From: Sialis fuliginosa
Taxonomy: Eukaryota; Arthropoda; Insecta; Megaloptera; Sialidae
Direction: 5' to 3'
DNA: 64,000 nt
Assembly (NCBI GenBank): GCA_961205875.1
Contig: OY540815.1
Location: 7,812,001-7,876,000 of the forward strand
Below the pieces are notes generated by a model that was given only the letters and a program-made list of their open reading frames with translations, searched no databases and was not told where the DNA came from. Below, in pieces: positions 11,531 to 22,819 of this stretch (the first letter of the stretch is position 1; each line of letters begins with the position of its first letter). Made by a program: the position numbers and the translations under genes.

Positions 11531-14116
11531 CGTTTCCGGATTAGTGATGGTTTTCAAAAATAGGAGGTGCTCATCTCGAGTATACAAGAACCTTATGTTT
11601 AAAATTTCATGTTTGTAAGTCTCACCGTTTTAGCTGTAGAGCGTTCACAGACACACAGACGTCATTGAGTTAATGGTCGTATGTGATTCAGAGGGACTCT
11701 CAATATCTACGTGTAATTTCGTTATAATCTCGAGTTCGAATTTTTTCATGATCACTATACTTTATTATACAGTACATTTCATGTATGTATAAAAAAGTAA
11801 AAATATTGTGGTTATACTATGTACATATATGAGTATGTAAGTACATTGTATTTATATATTATTATTTATTAATGTCTTAAAATAAAAGACGCGACATATG
11901 TTTGCAGCAGGAAGATTTGTTACAGTATAGAAAAATATACATATCTTGTTTATACAACGTCTTCTTATATCTTTATAAACAATGAACCATACTGCTACAA
12001 ATGTCATGTGGTTTTCTGGAATAACTAAAGCACCTTGCACAAAACTAATGTATATAAGGGTACAGTCGAATTGGCTGAAACTGAAGTATACATCATCAGA
12101 TGCTCATCAAAAGTGTTATATAATTAATCAAAATCGTGGGTTTTTAGGGTTCCGTAGAAAATTAGGAATCCTTATAGTGTCACTCTGACCGTCCGTCTAT
12201 TTAATTCTATACCGATTTGTTATACGGACGTAGATTGATAACCCAAAAACAGAAATGATGAAATTAAAAAAAAAAAAACAAAAAAAACAATTTTTGGATC
12301 CGCTTCCAACAGACAGAAAAGTTTTTAAAGACTTTCCAGAGGGGGCTAATTGAATATTGACATTATGGGATGAGCTTAGAAAGATCATTTTGATGGGTTT
12401 TCAGTTTCAACTTTTCTTTTTCAAATCTAAACCTATATTTTTTGTTGCAGATTAATAATTTAATTAAGAGATAAACTAAACAATTTTTGTTTGGAACAAG
12501 TTTTCTGAAAACTTTCTGGATTTTCCATAGTTTTTTACTCGAAAATTACTAATTCTTATAAATAATCGCAAGATGTAAAAAGTACTTAGATTTATGCAAA
12601 GATTCTCACAAAATTTTTCCAATATTTAATTTTGAAAAATGTAATTCAATATGTAACTCAATTTTGTCTTCAAAAGTTCAGAATTTTTTCTTTATAAAAA
12701 GTTACATAAAAAAAATAACAATACATTTTTAAAATAATTCTCCGAGATACCTTGCTTAGTTCTAAGTACTTTTTTAATTTCATGATTTTTCTTAATAGTA
12801 TTCGAGTAAAAAATTATAGAAAATCCAGAAATTTTTCTTTGGTTTGCCCCATATCATAAAAAAATGACATTAAAAAAAATAATCTAAGGTCACCCCATAA
12901 TATCAATATTTAGCCCCCTTAAAACCATGAAACTTTTGTTCGAATTATTTTTTCTGAAAATTCGTTATTTTGAAAATAATCAGCTGGAAAGTTTAAATAA
13001 AACACCCGGTTCACAGAAAAATAATATAAATATGTATTTCATTTTTAAATAATCAAATAATATTATTGTTTTTTTAATAGCTTTCCCCCCTGGCCTATTT
13101 TCTTTCGGCTCGCACAAGTTTTTCATAAAGTATTACATTTTGAGTTGTGCAGGCCTGCTTAACCTATCACTAACTTTTCTTCTTGAAAATACAATTTAAT
13201 TATATATATTGTACATTTTTATATTTTTATATTAATAATATTAAATAAATATATTTTTTATCACTTAATATGTATTTAATACCTTACATATTATATGTTA
13301 ATTTTTAAAAAGACCCTGTATAAGTACATACATACATACTTATATCAATAAGTATTTTTTAAGTGCTTTTTTTTATAGTAAAATACTATTAAAAATGTAA
13401 TTTATCTGGCTTGATGTTGTGCATAATATATGTATCTTATCGTAAATAAAATAGAGTCATATTCTTGTATTTATAATTTGATGCAATGGTTAATTATATA
13501 TTCTACATACTCGGTAGTTTGTACAAAGATGTAAGAACCTACACATGTATTATATATACACAAGCGAATATCGTATGCACTGTAGGTAACGTTCATCTCC
13601 GTACCGGATTTTCCGATAAAGTAATTTTAAATTCAGTGCAAAAAATACAAAACGGAAATTAGATAACGATGCAGTGTTTTGCATATGAGATTAGACTGTG
13701 CCATTACTGACTGTATCCGGTATTCCTGTTCTTATGTTAATTAAATTACTGTTGAAATTAGTATTTGGTAAAAAAAGGTATTATTTGAAATATCAAAAAA
13801 GTGTAACAAGAGATAATGATATACTGCCCCTCACAAGCCAAAAAGGCCGATGTCCAATTAAGATTTTTCTTAGATATGAATACCTTTATCTGAAATATTC
13901 TCTCTTTAGGTTTTGGGATAAAAATAAATAAAATCTCGAAAAAATCCAATAAGTACCTATTGTTGTTTTATTTAAAAATAGGTATTTTTGTCTGAAGTGG
14001 GAAGTTTTGAATACAGAAAATCATAGGTGGTATAGAAATCGTAAAAAAAATCGAAAATTTACAGAACTAAACAGTTGACTAATTTAAACAAATTTTATTA
14101 AATGGTGGATCATCTA
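11531..14116. other. Intergenic with old repeat fragments
   Basis: 11,545-11,670 holds a repeat-like phrase ('gtctcaccgttttagctg'). 12,140-12,205 carries the 'agggttccgtag' lepidopteran repeat end also seen at 300-460. The remainder is AT-rich without gene-like signal. Confidence 0.45.
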
Positions 14117-14380
14117 TAAGGTACTGGCACCAGTCTTGGCCGAGTTAAAAGCAATATTATGTTACATTTTTAAACAATTACCTCTTTATTAAATCAATTT
14201 AAATACCAAAGTCCGCAAATACTCATATAGTTTTTTTTTAATTATAACCTTTTATTTTGTTTATATTTTTATATTTTGTGATGGACACTTGCTAATTTTT
14301 ACAAAATGATATTTAAAAAAGTTATAAAATAAAGAATCGTAAGATTTGAGACAATGTGAAGCAGATATAATAATCAATAA

Positions 14381-14625
14381 TAACAAATTAATTGTCTAAA
14401 CGTCAAAGAATTTTATTGAAGAATAAATATCGCAAGCTTTCGATTCACAGAATCATCGTCAGGCTATTAAGAAAGAACAAAATGTGAGAACGATGTCGTT
14501 ATCTCAACAATATTCATGTGACATTTTGTTCTTTCTTAATAGCCTGACGATGATTCTGTGAATCGAAAGCTTGCGATACTTATTCTTCAATAAATTTTTT
14601 TGAAGTTTAGACAATTAATTTGTTA
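14381..14625. mobile_element. Fold-back of two 105-bp arms with hammerhead-like cores (Penelope-like terminus?)
   Basis: Arms 14,381-14,485 and 14,521-14,625 are near-perfect inverted copies around a 35-bp spacer. Each arm, read outward, contains CTGACGA, a T, a 5-bp stem GATTC/GAATC with loop TGT, then GAAAG. This resembles the hammerhead core CUGANGA-stem II-GAAA. Terminal repeats of Penelope-like retroelements are known to carry minimal hammerheads. One extra base between CUGANGA and stem II departs from the canonical core, so activity is doubtful. The array sits inside the MITE at 14,117-15,028. Confidence 0.55.
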
Positions 14626-14744
14626 CCTATTATTTAATATTTTAACGTCTCTATAATATATAGATAGATAGATATATATTTCATTCTTTTATAATACATT
14701 CATAATGCATGGAATAAGTCTAATATTAACAATAATTAGAAGAC

Positions 14745-14818
14745 AAATTAAAATTAAAATTAAAAATTAAAATTATAATTAAAATTAAAATTAAAAATTA
14801 AAATTATAATTAAAATTA
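14745..14818. repeat. AT tandem repeat (aaatt-based, ~34-bp higher order)
   Basis: A run of 'aattaaaatt' words in which a roughly 34-bp block is repeated about twice. Simple-sequence expansion inside the MITE. Confidence 0.8.
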
Positions 14819-15099
14819 TTAAATATATTATAATAATTAATAAATAGATTACACTAATAGTTTAAATGTACTCAATTTTGACACCCATTAATTAAGCTAT
14901 TTTACAGTACGATAAGTGTCTATAGATTATGATCCAGTAATGGCAGTAACAAATATTTTCAATAGTACATTTAATTAAACAAGTGCCCACACTGGGGTAT
15001 TGTTGAAGACTGGTGCCAGTGTACCTTATAATAAAATAAACATCATAAACAAAAAATCAAAATAAGGACAAGAACTTACACCCACATCTAAAATACGGA

Positions 15100-15460
15100 A
15101 CATACTGTTAACTTTAATAACCCAGTAAACAACCTAATTGTACACAAAAACTGCGCTACGGGTTGCGGCCATGTTAAAGACGGTACAACACAAAGTCGTA
15201 AAACGCGAAGCTGTAATTTATACACATATATGTATACAAGTGCGCGACCCTGCCGCCACGATCAACACGTATTGCGGGGGTGGCGACCTTTATTAAGGCT
15301 AATTCAAAATAATCATTCCATTCCGACTACAAAATGAACCTACTGATTGTCTCATTAGTACGCATAATTTCCTCTGGACCCCGGTTTGTTTCAGTCTTAG
15401 CGATGTCATCGCTACCCTTGATGTGTTCAGATGTTATGCGTGTATGAAGTGGGGGGGGGA
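15100..15460. other. GC-richer non-repetitive island
   Basis: This stretch is compositionally unlike its AT-rich flanks and has no partner in the window ('ctgcgctacgggttgcggcc', 'cgaccctgccgccacgatca', 'cctctggaccccggtttg'). No long open frame or splice pattern was found. Such islands in AT-rich insect intergenic DNA are often conserved regulatory elements (inference). Confidence 0.35.
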
Positions 15461-15548
15461 GGTCAAATGTATAAATATTTATTTATGTCGGTTTTAAAGA
15501 AGACCGTGTAAAAGAAACAAACGTTAGTTTTGAAATAGATACGTCACA

Positions 15549-15770
15549 ATATAAAGTAAAGGCACCAGTTATGGCCGCTATAAGAACAAGTTTTAGGTTT
15601 TTTTGGATTAAAGGGCTTGTTTTTTGTAATTTAATCAATTTAATTACCAAAGTCCGCAAATATAGTTTGTTTTTTAAATTATAGCCTTTTATTTTGTTCA
15701 TGTTTTTTTCTTCAGTAATGGCAAAGGTATGATGATATGATTTTGCAATGTCGAATTTGTACTTATTAGA
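15549..15770 (+). mobile_element. Truncated MITE of the 'ggcaccagt' family, copy 2
   Basis: It starts 'aaaggcaccagttatggccg' and continues with 'ttaattaccaaagtccgcaa' and 'ccttttattttgttcatg', matching the copies at 48,692-49,221 (inverted) and 53,023. The distal end is missing or diverged. Confidence 0.65.
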
Positions 15771-15879
15771 TTGTATGTGTTGTTAAAATATCAAAAAATA
15801 CGAAAACAAGATTAAATAAAGGAATTTTTTGTAATTGATATTCTATTATACATTTATAGCATTTGAATACATCGCCCAA

Positions 15880-15990
15880 GTGACGTCAATTCCAGCGCGA
15901 CCGCTGATTGGTCAAGGAGCTGGTGAGACTACCTTGTCTTTATATACTTTGTAAACGGTTGATCTTACGACAAATTAACAAAGTATATTT
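15880..15990. other. Short GC-richer segment with TATA-like motif
   Basis: It contains 'gtgacgtcaattcc', 'ctgattggtcaagg' (an inverted CCAAT) and 'ctttatatactttg', an arrangement reminiscent of a promoter. No gene follows within reach, because a mobile element begins soon after. Low confidence. Confidence 0.2.
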
Positions 15991-16098
15991 CTGTGTATTT
16001 TGTGGCATATGACCTAATAAAAGTGCCAAATATAGGAAAAAAAATTAAGAACAAAAAAATCAAAGGACCCACTAGCTCCATACATCCTTGGTCTAAAT

Positions 16099-16575
16099 CA
16101 ACGGTTCTTAAACTAGGATCCGCGGATCTCCGGGGGTCCGTGAAACATGTTTGGAATAATAAAAAAAGTACTTTTTTACATTTCTATTTATCAATGTTTT
16201 TCTATCAGGGAGGCAGGGGTTATTTTAGTGTGTAATTGTAGCTTGTTTCTGCAGTTGTAAAAGCTAATTTGTGTAGTGAAAAAATGTAGGTATAATAAAT
16301 AACGAAAATAATAAAAGCAAAAAATGTAAAAAATTTAGAGCAAAAAAAGTCATTGCAGTTGTAAAAGCAAAAAAATGTAAGAAATGTAGAGCAAAAAAAT
16401 AGGTCATTGTAGTTGTAAAACAAAAAATGTAAGAAATGTAATCCAAAAAACAAAGGTCATTGCAGTTGAAAAGCAAAAATTGTAAGTATGGAGCAAAAAA
16501 ATAAGGTATACAATTTTCTTAAAATAACCCCTGTAGGGAGGGGGTCCCTAGACTACATGAGTTTAAGAACCGCTG
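16099..16575. mobile_element. Non-autonomous hAT element with perfect 8-bp TSD
   Basis: The termini are CAACGGTTCTTAAAC and GTTTAAGAACCGCTG, inverted repeats of the 'CAGCGGTTCTTAAAC' hAT type. The flanks GTCTAAAT at 16,091-16,098 and 16,576-16,583 are an exact 8-bp target-site duplication, diagnostic of hAT. The 477-bp interior has no transposase. It consists largely of tandem ~60-bp units. Confidence 0.9.
16250..16505 (+). repeat. Internal tandem repeats of the hAT element
   Basis: About three and a half units share 'cattgcagttgtaaaagcaa' and 'aaaatgtaagaaatgtagag', each roughly 50-60 bp. The overlapping open frames on the minus strand come from the repeat and are not genes. Confidence 0.8.
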
Positions 16576-17487
16576 GTCTAAATAATCATTGGTTGATACT
16601 GTAAATCGATAACAAGTATTAATACTAAACCTATTATAATTTTTTTTAGTGTATCACAATAGGTTCTCCGGATATTAAATAAAAACTTATTTTAGGCAAA
16701 ATTTTTGGGAGTATATAGCTCCCTGACGAAGATTTTCCGGATACATGTTCATTTTTATGGAATTATATGTAAACAATAGAACATGTAAATTATGATATAA
16801 ATCAATGATGTATCAAATATTAAATTAAATAAAAATATAACAATCTCAAACAACTGTTTTAGTTTGTTCCACCTGATATGACTCACCCTGTATAGGAGAA
16901 GGCGTAAAAAAAACTATAATTATACCAACTTCATTTTATAATGATTAAATGTTACATATTTATACGAATGAATATACATTTATATTGAATATAAAATAAT
17001 TTATACACATGAATATTTATGTAATATGTATGTATATTTAAGTTCATACATCAAATTCCTTAATGCAAAATGCAACAGAGTAGTGCAAATATAAACGAGA
17101 AAATAAAATACCTACTATTGCCTCAATAATTTTCCTAGCATTTGAAATTAATATAGTTGGGGTGTATTTGAATATATATTTGACAGAATTCCCCTATATC
17201 CCAACCCAACTAGAATTTTACCGAATGTGAACGTGTTTCATATATTAAACTACAAAACTGTATAAAATTTTAATACTTGATATATAGCATACAGGGGTAC
17301 AAATGGAAAATGGTAAAATTGCATTTTTCGATTTGTTAAAATTTGAAATATTTAAAATAACCAATGATTCGTTTAATAACGACTTTATTAGCAATTATAA
17401 TTGGAAATCTAATTTACTGTTGTTATAAAATTAAAAGTTATTAAGTTTAATATTTTATATGAGAATTAATTGTATAGAACTGTATTT

Positions 17488-18022
17488 TAGTCCAAGCTGG
17501 CTAGGCTAAAAAGTACCTAAAATAGGAATTTTTACGTACAGTTTTAATACTTACAGGATATGTTACAAAAGTGTTGTAAAATAATACCCTAAGTTTGCTC
17601 CGATTTTGATTGTCCGCGACAGGAGTTAACCATGGTTCAATTGCAAAATTCTTCAGATTTTCTGATTTTCGCTAAATAGCGGTCTACATAAGTTTTATAC
17701 AAAAAAAAGTTTCAAATAAAAATTATTCGCTATAAAATTTCCTACAACTTCCGTTTTGAAAAAAAAAATTTAAATTCATTTGTTTATCCTCTACGCTCAT
17801 CTATTGGTGAAAACCGCATTAAAATCGGTTCAGTAGTTTTTGAGTTATTTAATATATATTACACACTACAGAATTTTTATAAAAATTAATTGTTTATACA
17901 ATTAATTAACTCTACCTACATAAAAAGAAGCTGATTTTTGTATCTTTTACCGCTTATCATATCCTGTAAGTATTAAAACTATACGCAAAAATAATCAGTT
18001 TCAACCTCCACAGCCTGGACTA
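17488..18022. mobile_element. MITE with long TIRs ('tagtccaagctg')
   Basis: Ends TAGTCCAAGCTGG at 17,488 and CAGCCTGGACTA at 18,022 are inverted. The inner arms 'cagttttaatacttacagga' (about 17,538) and 'tcctgtaagtattaaaacta' (about 17,963) extend the inverted repeat. No coding content. A single copy in the window. Confidence 0.65.
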
Positions 18023-18447
18023 TTATTTTCTGTACTTCTATTTTCACATACATACATCTGTAATATATTTTTAAAAATCGTTCAACGTTGCCAAAAATGA
18101 CAAAATAATTAGAAATAGTAATGGCATTGAAAGTTCAGAGATAAAAGGACGTTTATAATTATAATTAATTGTAAGGAACAAATGTTTTTTTATACCTCTA
18201 AAAATAACTTTTTTTTAAATGTCTATAACAGTAGTAGTAAGCACGAATCCCCGCATTTAAATAATATTTTATCGACCCTTATCATAAATTTCCATTCAAT
18301 ATACTTTAAAGTGCATTATGTTTTGTATACAAAAAGTTGATGAACGTTCTTCATCTATTATAATTAAAATCTATGTCATCAATAAATATTCATTAGGAAA
18401 ATTAACTATCGAGTTGTAGTCAACTCTAATAGTTTAGAGTATTTAAT

Positions 18448-19050
18448 TTTGCTTCTTCGCAATATCGAAGATACGAGAAGCTTTGTGATCGTTTAAGAAT
18501 GAGTGTGTGTTTGTCCCATTAATCCTTATTACACGCATAGCTCATGAACCACTGAACCGATATTAATTAAACTTGGTTGGATGGTTGAGTCTGGCTTGAG
18601 AACGGTCCCATTTCAAAATTATCAAAATCATGTGTAAGGGGGAGGGGTAAAATTCAAAAAAAACTTTTCAAGATATCTCAAGAACTACACATATTACGTG
18701 AAATTTTGTAGAGCATTCAATTTCTTATAATAGGTCTACAACGTTTTCTTGTAAAATATTTATCTCAATTTGCTTTAAAAAATCATCTTTTGATTTTTTC
18801 AATTGATATTTACTTTGACATATAAAATGTCATTTTGACGTTTGCATTTTAGATTTAGATTGAAATTGTAAAAAAATTAAATATATACGAAAAAATATTC
18901 AGATGCGTCTTAAAAAATTAACCAATGCCAAGCAATTTATTTAAACCTAACCTAAACACTATCGGTTTTTATTTAAATTGTTCAATAATTAACTACCTTT
19001 TGTGGATTTAGCACGAGGAAGTACTGTGCATTTACCTGACAGAAGTTTTT
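18448..19050 (+). repeat. Dispersed repeat 'cgcaatatcgaagatacgag', copy 1
   Basis: It starts 'ttttgcttcttcgcaatatc', carries 'catgaaccactgaaccgata' and 'gaacggtcccatttcaaaat', and ends 'gcacgaggaagtactgtgca'. Copies on the same strand are at 30,771-31,485 and 39,329-39,754, with a partial 3' end at 36,188-36,300. It has no TIRs and no coding part. The family was not recognised. Confidence 0.75.
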
Positions 19051-19119
19051 TTTATTAATTTGGTTAATCATTGAACAAAATAAAAACATTAAAACTAAAA
19101 GAATCAAATAAGGGCGGGG

Positions 19120-19380
19120 GGAGGTATGCTTTACTGACCTGGACATATGGCGGATATACTATTCAAAATTTGAATACTCCGATGTGTTTGGCAGAGTTAC
19201 AACTTTAGGCTGCACACGACGGCAAGCGGTAGGGGGCCAATGGGGTATATGCATGGAACGCGATGTTCGTCGAAACACGCGGAGTTGACGTGGGGGGGGG
19301 GTACATTTACAAGCCTATAGGGGATGAGTATGACGTCACTGATGCGCTATACTTACGGTTTACACGTATGTTATATCAAC
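19120..19380. other. GC-richer non-repetitive island
   Basis: It contains 'gctgcacacgacggcaagcg', a G10 run near 19,293 and 'gatgagtatgacgtcactga' (CRE-like TGACGTCA at about 19,331). No ORF or splice signal was found. Possible regulatory element; inference from composition. Confidence 0.3.
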
Positions 19381-20149
19381 GCAGTTGTTCTTAAAGAATA
19401 TCAGATTTATAATATGAAATTCAAAATATAGAGTAGATCAGGGCAAATCGAGTAAAAAAGTTTTCAGTTTTCATATTACCTTTATTTAAAATAAACTTAT
19501 ATTTGATTTTTATTCCGTCGTTTGAAGATAAATTAATCTGATTCGCCTTCGCTTACCCTATACCTATATTTATTTGTACATACAACGAAGTGAAAAATTG
19601 TGCAATTTCTGGAACAAACAGTGCGACGAAACATGACTACACATGTAGTAGGTAGGGGGAAAGTCCCTTTAATGGGAACTTTTGCAAGCCGTTTTATAAC
19701 TCCGAAACTGAATATATTATAATATTATAATCTTTCATATCTCAACCCTTAAATATAGTAGTGTAAAAAATTGAGCTAATTGTCACAGGATTTTTTTACA
19801 TATAGCTATTACCGTACTGTGCTCCTAACCTTTTTTAAATATGGAAATAATAATATATCGACATCACAACAACTTTTGATTATTCTTGTTATGTTTGTAT
19901 ATTTTTATATAATTTATAATATATTATTAATTTTCCATTACAGACTTTCACTGTTGAAAATGTTTTTTAACAGTGAAATTCCTATCAAAATCAGTTCGAT
20001 ATTTTTCGTATCAAATGAAATAAAATCAAAACAAACACACACAGACTAATTTCAAAATTGATTATATTGTTTGTGAAAAGACAATTTCACCCCCTGTTAG
20101 GGGGGTTGTAATTGTTGTTTCAGCTGACTCGGTAAACGTTTTCTGCCCA

Positions 20150-20335
20150 AAAATAATTATTTTTTTCCCATAGACTGAAAATTATGCTCACATTTTTTTT
20201 CACTTACCCCATTTCAGAATGTAGCTATGAATTAGTACTTTCACTGAAAATTATAACGAACACTGTCAAAATTATTTTGGACCTCCTCCCATAGACTGAA
20301 AATTGTTCTCAAATTTTTTTTCACTTACCCCATTG
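20150..20335 (+). repeat. Tandem duplication, period ~118 bp
   Basis: The block 'cccatagactgaaaattatg' through 'tttttttcacttaccccatt' appears at about 20,167-20,215 and again at about 20,288-20,334. It shows local duplication only. Confidence 0.7.
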
Positions 20336-20578
20336 AGTTGGGTATCTTTAGATAGGTCTCCTAAAATGCAACAAAAATGTTATATGACCTTTTGATTTTA
20401 ACCCTTCAGTTATATTATATTATATTCATATATTTACTTTTCAGTGTGGTTATCAGAGCCCCCTCCCCCTCATAACTATCATGTGCGTGCCCAACACGCA
20501 CTTGGCCGTTTTATTATATATTAAGATTAAAATAATTAATTAAAATCCTTAAATGTACATAATATACAATAATATACA

Positions 20579-21105
20579 TTAGGGTGAAGTGAAAAACAAC
20601 TTTCCCCGTTACCGAGATATTATACTCTAAATTCTGTAAATTTAATGAAATTAAGGTGTTATATCTCGGTAACTGGGAAAGATATTTGAATGCGCAATAA
20701 TTTAAATTAAAGAGCAATCCAGTGTCTTTAAAATAATATGTAACTGTAATTTTTTTTACAGTTAATCATTTTTTTTTAAATGTTGTTTGTTTTTTGTTTT
20801 TTTTTTTTTATAAAAATAATCTTATTTTGAGAGCATTTTTCAAACGATTAACTATTATATATCATTTTCAAGGTAATGAATGTCTCTTTAATGTAAACTA
20901 TATTTTATTCAAATATCTTACTCCGTTACCGAGATATAATGCCCAAAAATTTATGTTTTTTTCTAATAAAGAAAATAATTTAGGAACCTCAGGATGATAT
21001 CCAATTACAAATTCCTTCATAAGGTGTTTTAAGGATATAAAAATGCACATTTTGCGCATATAGCGTTTCAAATATTAAAAAAAAATGTTTTTCACTCCAC
21101 CCTAA
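20579..21105. mobile_element. MITE with 'ttagggtg(a/g)agtgaaaaac' TIRs
   Basis: The left end TTAGGGTGAAGTGAAAAAC at 20,579 and right end GTTTTTCACTCCACCCTAA at 21,105 are inverted, with sub-terminal 'cgttaccgagatata' blocks also inverted (20,608 and 20,923). It is flanked by TA-rich DNA. Non-coding, about 527 bp. Confidence 0.75.
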
Positions 21106-21205
21106 TATACATACATACCTATTTCGTATGCATTTTTATACATGATATATTTATAAGTATTTTAGGTATGTACAGTGAATATATACATATATACGTATGA
21201 TTATA

Positions 21206-21207
<2 letters not shown>

Positions 21208-21242
<35 letters not shown>
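21208..21242 (+). repeat. (TG)17 microsatellite
   Basis: An uninterrupted TG run of about 35 bp. Confidence 0.97.
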
Positions 21243-21244
<2 letters not shown>

Positions 21245-22200
21245 AAAGGCAACAGCGATCGAGTGAAAAACGGACGGATATATTCGCTGAAGAGTTCATT
21301 CAATTTTAGAACTAATATTGTTTTTCTGGAAGATTTTTATATATTTTTTCCTGCACGTGTGTGTTTTTAACATATCCGTTTTAACATTCCTAAAGGTTTT
21401 TATTTTTTTTCCCCCGACGGTAAATTGAGTTTACGCATCGATGGATTTGAATTAGTGTTTACAACGTTTATTATTATTATTTCTCCACAGACTTCTCAAT
21501 ATTTTATTTTATTTTTTACTTGTATAAAAGCTTTTGTTACATATTTAGGATTTTATTCAAAAAGTCATTATTTCACTGGTATTTTTAATTTGATCAGAAA
21601 AAATAAAATAAAATTATAAAATACTTTCATATTTTCAAATTAAAAAAATGCTTATAAATAATTGACAAGCTTTAAGAAATAATAAGAAAATCTTTATTAA
21701 TAGTATCATGAGAATAAAATTTGAAATAAAAAATGTTTCTAAAATATTATTTATTATTTTTAAATATTAGAAATAAAGTATGTAAACATAAATAATTATA
21801 AAATTAAATACTTTTTATGCATAAGAGCATTAAGATCTTATTTGTTTAAAATTTTATGAACTGTATATATTCTAAAATTTTAATCTTCCAACTGAAGATT
21901 TAGGTAAATCGTTTAATAAAAGAAAATGTTGACGTTAATTGTTTCAAATACTTGGAAAGAGGATTATTTTAAATAATAAATATTTACCTTTAATTTATTT
22001 ACTTATAAAATTAAAACTCTTACCAAAACAATATGTACCTACTTATGTATTGAAATTACAAATATTATCTTCTAAGTCTATCTGTTTCAATACAAGAAAA
22101 TTAAATATTATAAAAAAAACACTATACAAAAACTTAAAAAACATCTGCTTATTAATTTTTCATGAAACAAGTCTAAAAGACAAATGAGAAAATAAATAAC
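21245..22200. other. AT-rich intergenic, no gene seen
   Basis: Very AT-rich with chance open frames of low complexity (Lys/Ile/Leu-rich). No repeat partner identified. Confidence 0.5.
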
Positions 22201-22600
22201 GTCCAATCATTTTCTAATAACAAATCTACTGACATTTGATGACTTTCGTTAAATCCTTCCCGATATCTGATTGAAGAAGAGACAAGAGAAATTGTTATGA
22301 AGATGTCATCGTTTCCGTCTTTACAAAATGCCATACAGATACAAAAGTAATTCCATTAACAAAGATTACTTGGACCCAAAGAAAATCCATCTTACCGCAG
22401 CGTCATCCAGTAAAACCCTTGTAAGCGCGCATAAACTCTAAAGGAGTTGGGGCAGCTTTACTCTCAGAGGCAGATCACTGGCCACAGACTCGATCAATCA
22501 ACTAGATTCTACGTCGGACGTGAGATTTTCATACGACACAAATATCACAACATTTTAACCAAATTTATTACGGTCTTTGCGATATAAATGAAAAACAATT
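22201..22600. other. GC-richer non-repetitive island
   Basis: A unique-looking stretch ('cgtcatccagtaaaaccctt', 'ctcagaggcagatcactggc', 'gattctacgtcggacgtgag') upstream of a TATA-like motif at 22,729. Possible enhancer or promoter-proximal DNA. No ORF is convincing. Confidence 0.3.
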
Positions 22601-22728
22601 ATTATACCATGCGTGACGTGTTCCTATTACCAATTACGTTCACTTGAAATGTAAATATCTATTATTCTATGAAAACTATCTTCATTTGAAATTATACTAA
22701 ATAAATCAAGATGATGGATAGGCTAAGA

Positions 22729-22775
22729 TATAAAAGGGTCCAGAGATATCACTCATATCAGATTTGAAAATAAAA
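22729..22775 (+). promoter_or_regulatory. Candidate core promoter (TATA plus initiator-like), no gene found
   Basis: TATAAAAG at 22,729-22,736 is followed about 25-40 bp later by TCACTC and TCAGAT, spacing compatible with a TATA/Inr pair like those of the two cuticle genes. Downstream, only a short frame precedes the Helitron-like element starting at 22,820. If real, its transcribed region may have been disrupted by that insertion. Confidence 0.25.
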
Positions 22776-22819
22776 TAATGCCGCATAATGTCATAATTTG
22801 TAATGCATGTATTTACTTA

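Larger units (their letters stand above)
14117..15028. mobile_element. MITE of the 'ggtactggcaccagt' family, copy 1, with nested fold-back
   Basis: The terminal inverted repeats are 'taaggtactggcaccagtct' at 14,117 and the inverse of 'actggtgccagtgtacctta' ending at 15,028. The length is inflated by the 245-bp fold-back nested at 14,381-14,625 and by an AT tandem array. Shared internal words ('gatggacacttgctaat', 'aataaagaatcgtaa', 'gattatgatccagtaatggc') link it to copies at 15.5, 28.2, 41.5, 48.7 and 53.0 kb. No transposase is encoded. The superfamily is not certain. Confidence 0.85.
16030..16895. mobile_element. Tc1/mariner-like non-autonomous element, interrupted by a hAT element
   Basis: The outer sequence ('ccatacatccttggtctaa', 'ttggttgatactgtaaatcg', 'ccggatattaaataaaaact') recurs at 39,820-40,140 and 55,690-55,990. 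The right end 'tgactcaccctgtata' is a Tc1/mariner-type TIR like that at 4,753. The hAT insertion at 16,099-16,575 splits it, so this element is the older of the two. Confidence 0.55.

Noticed and set aside
16220-16476. Two overlapping Phe-rich minus-strand frames resembling a membrane protein
   Set aside because: They are translations of tandem repeats inside a hAT element, flanked by its TIRs and TSD.
20794-20997. 67-codon frame following a T-rich tract
   Set aside because: Inside the 20,579-21,105 MITE; it includes the sub-terminal inverted repeat and has no independent support.
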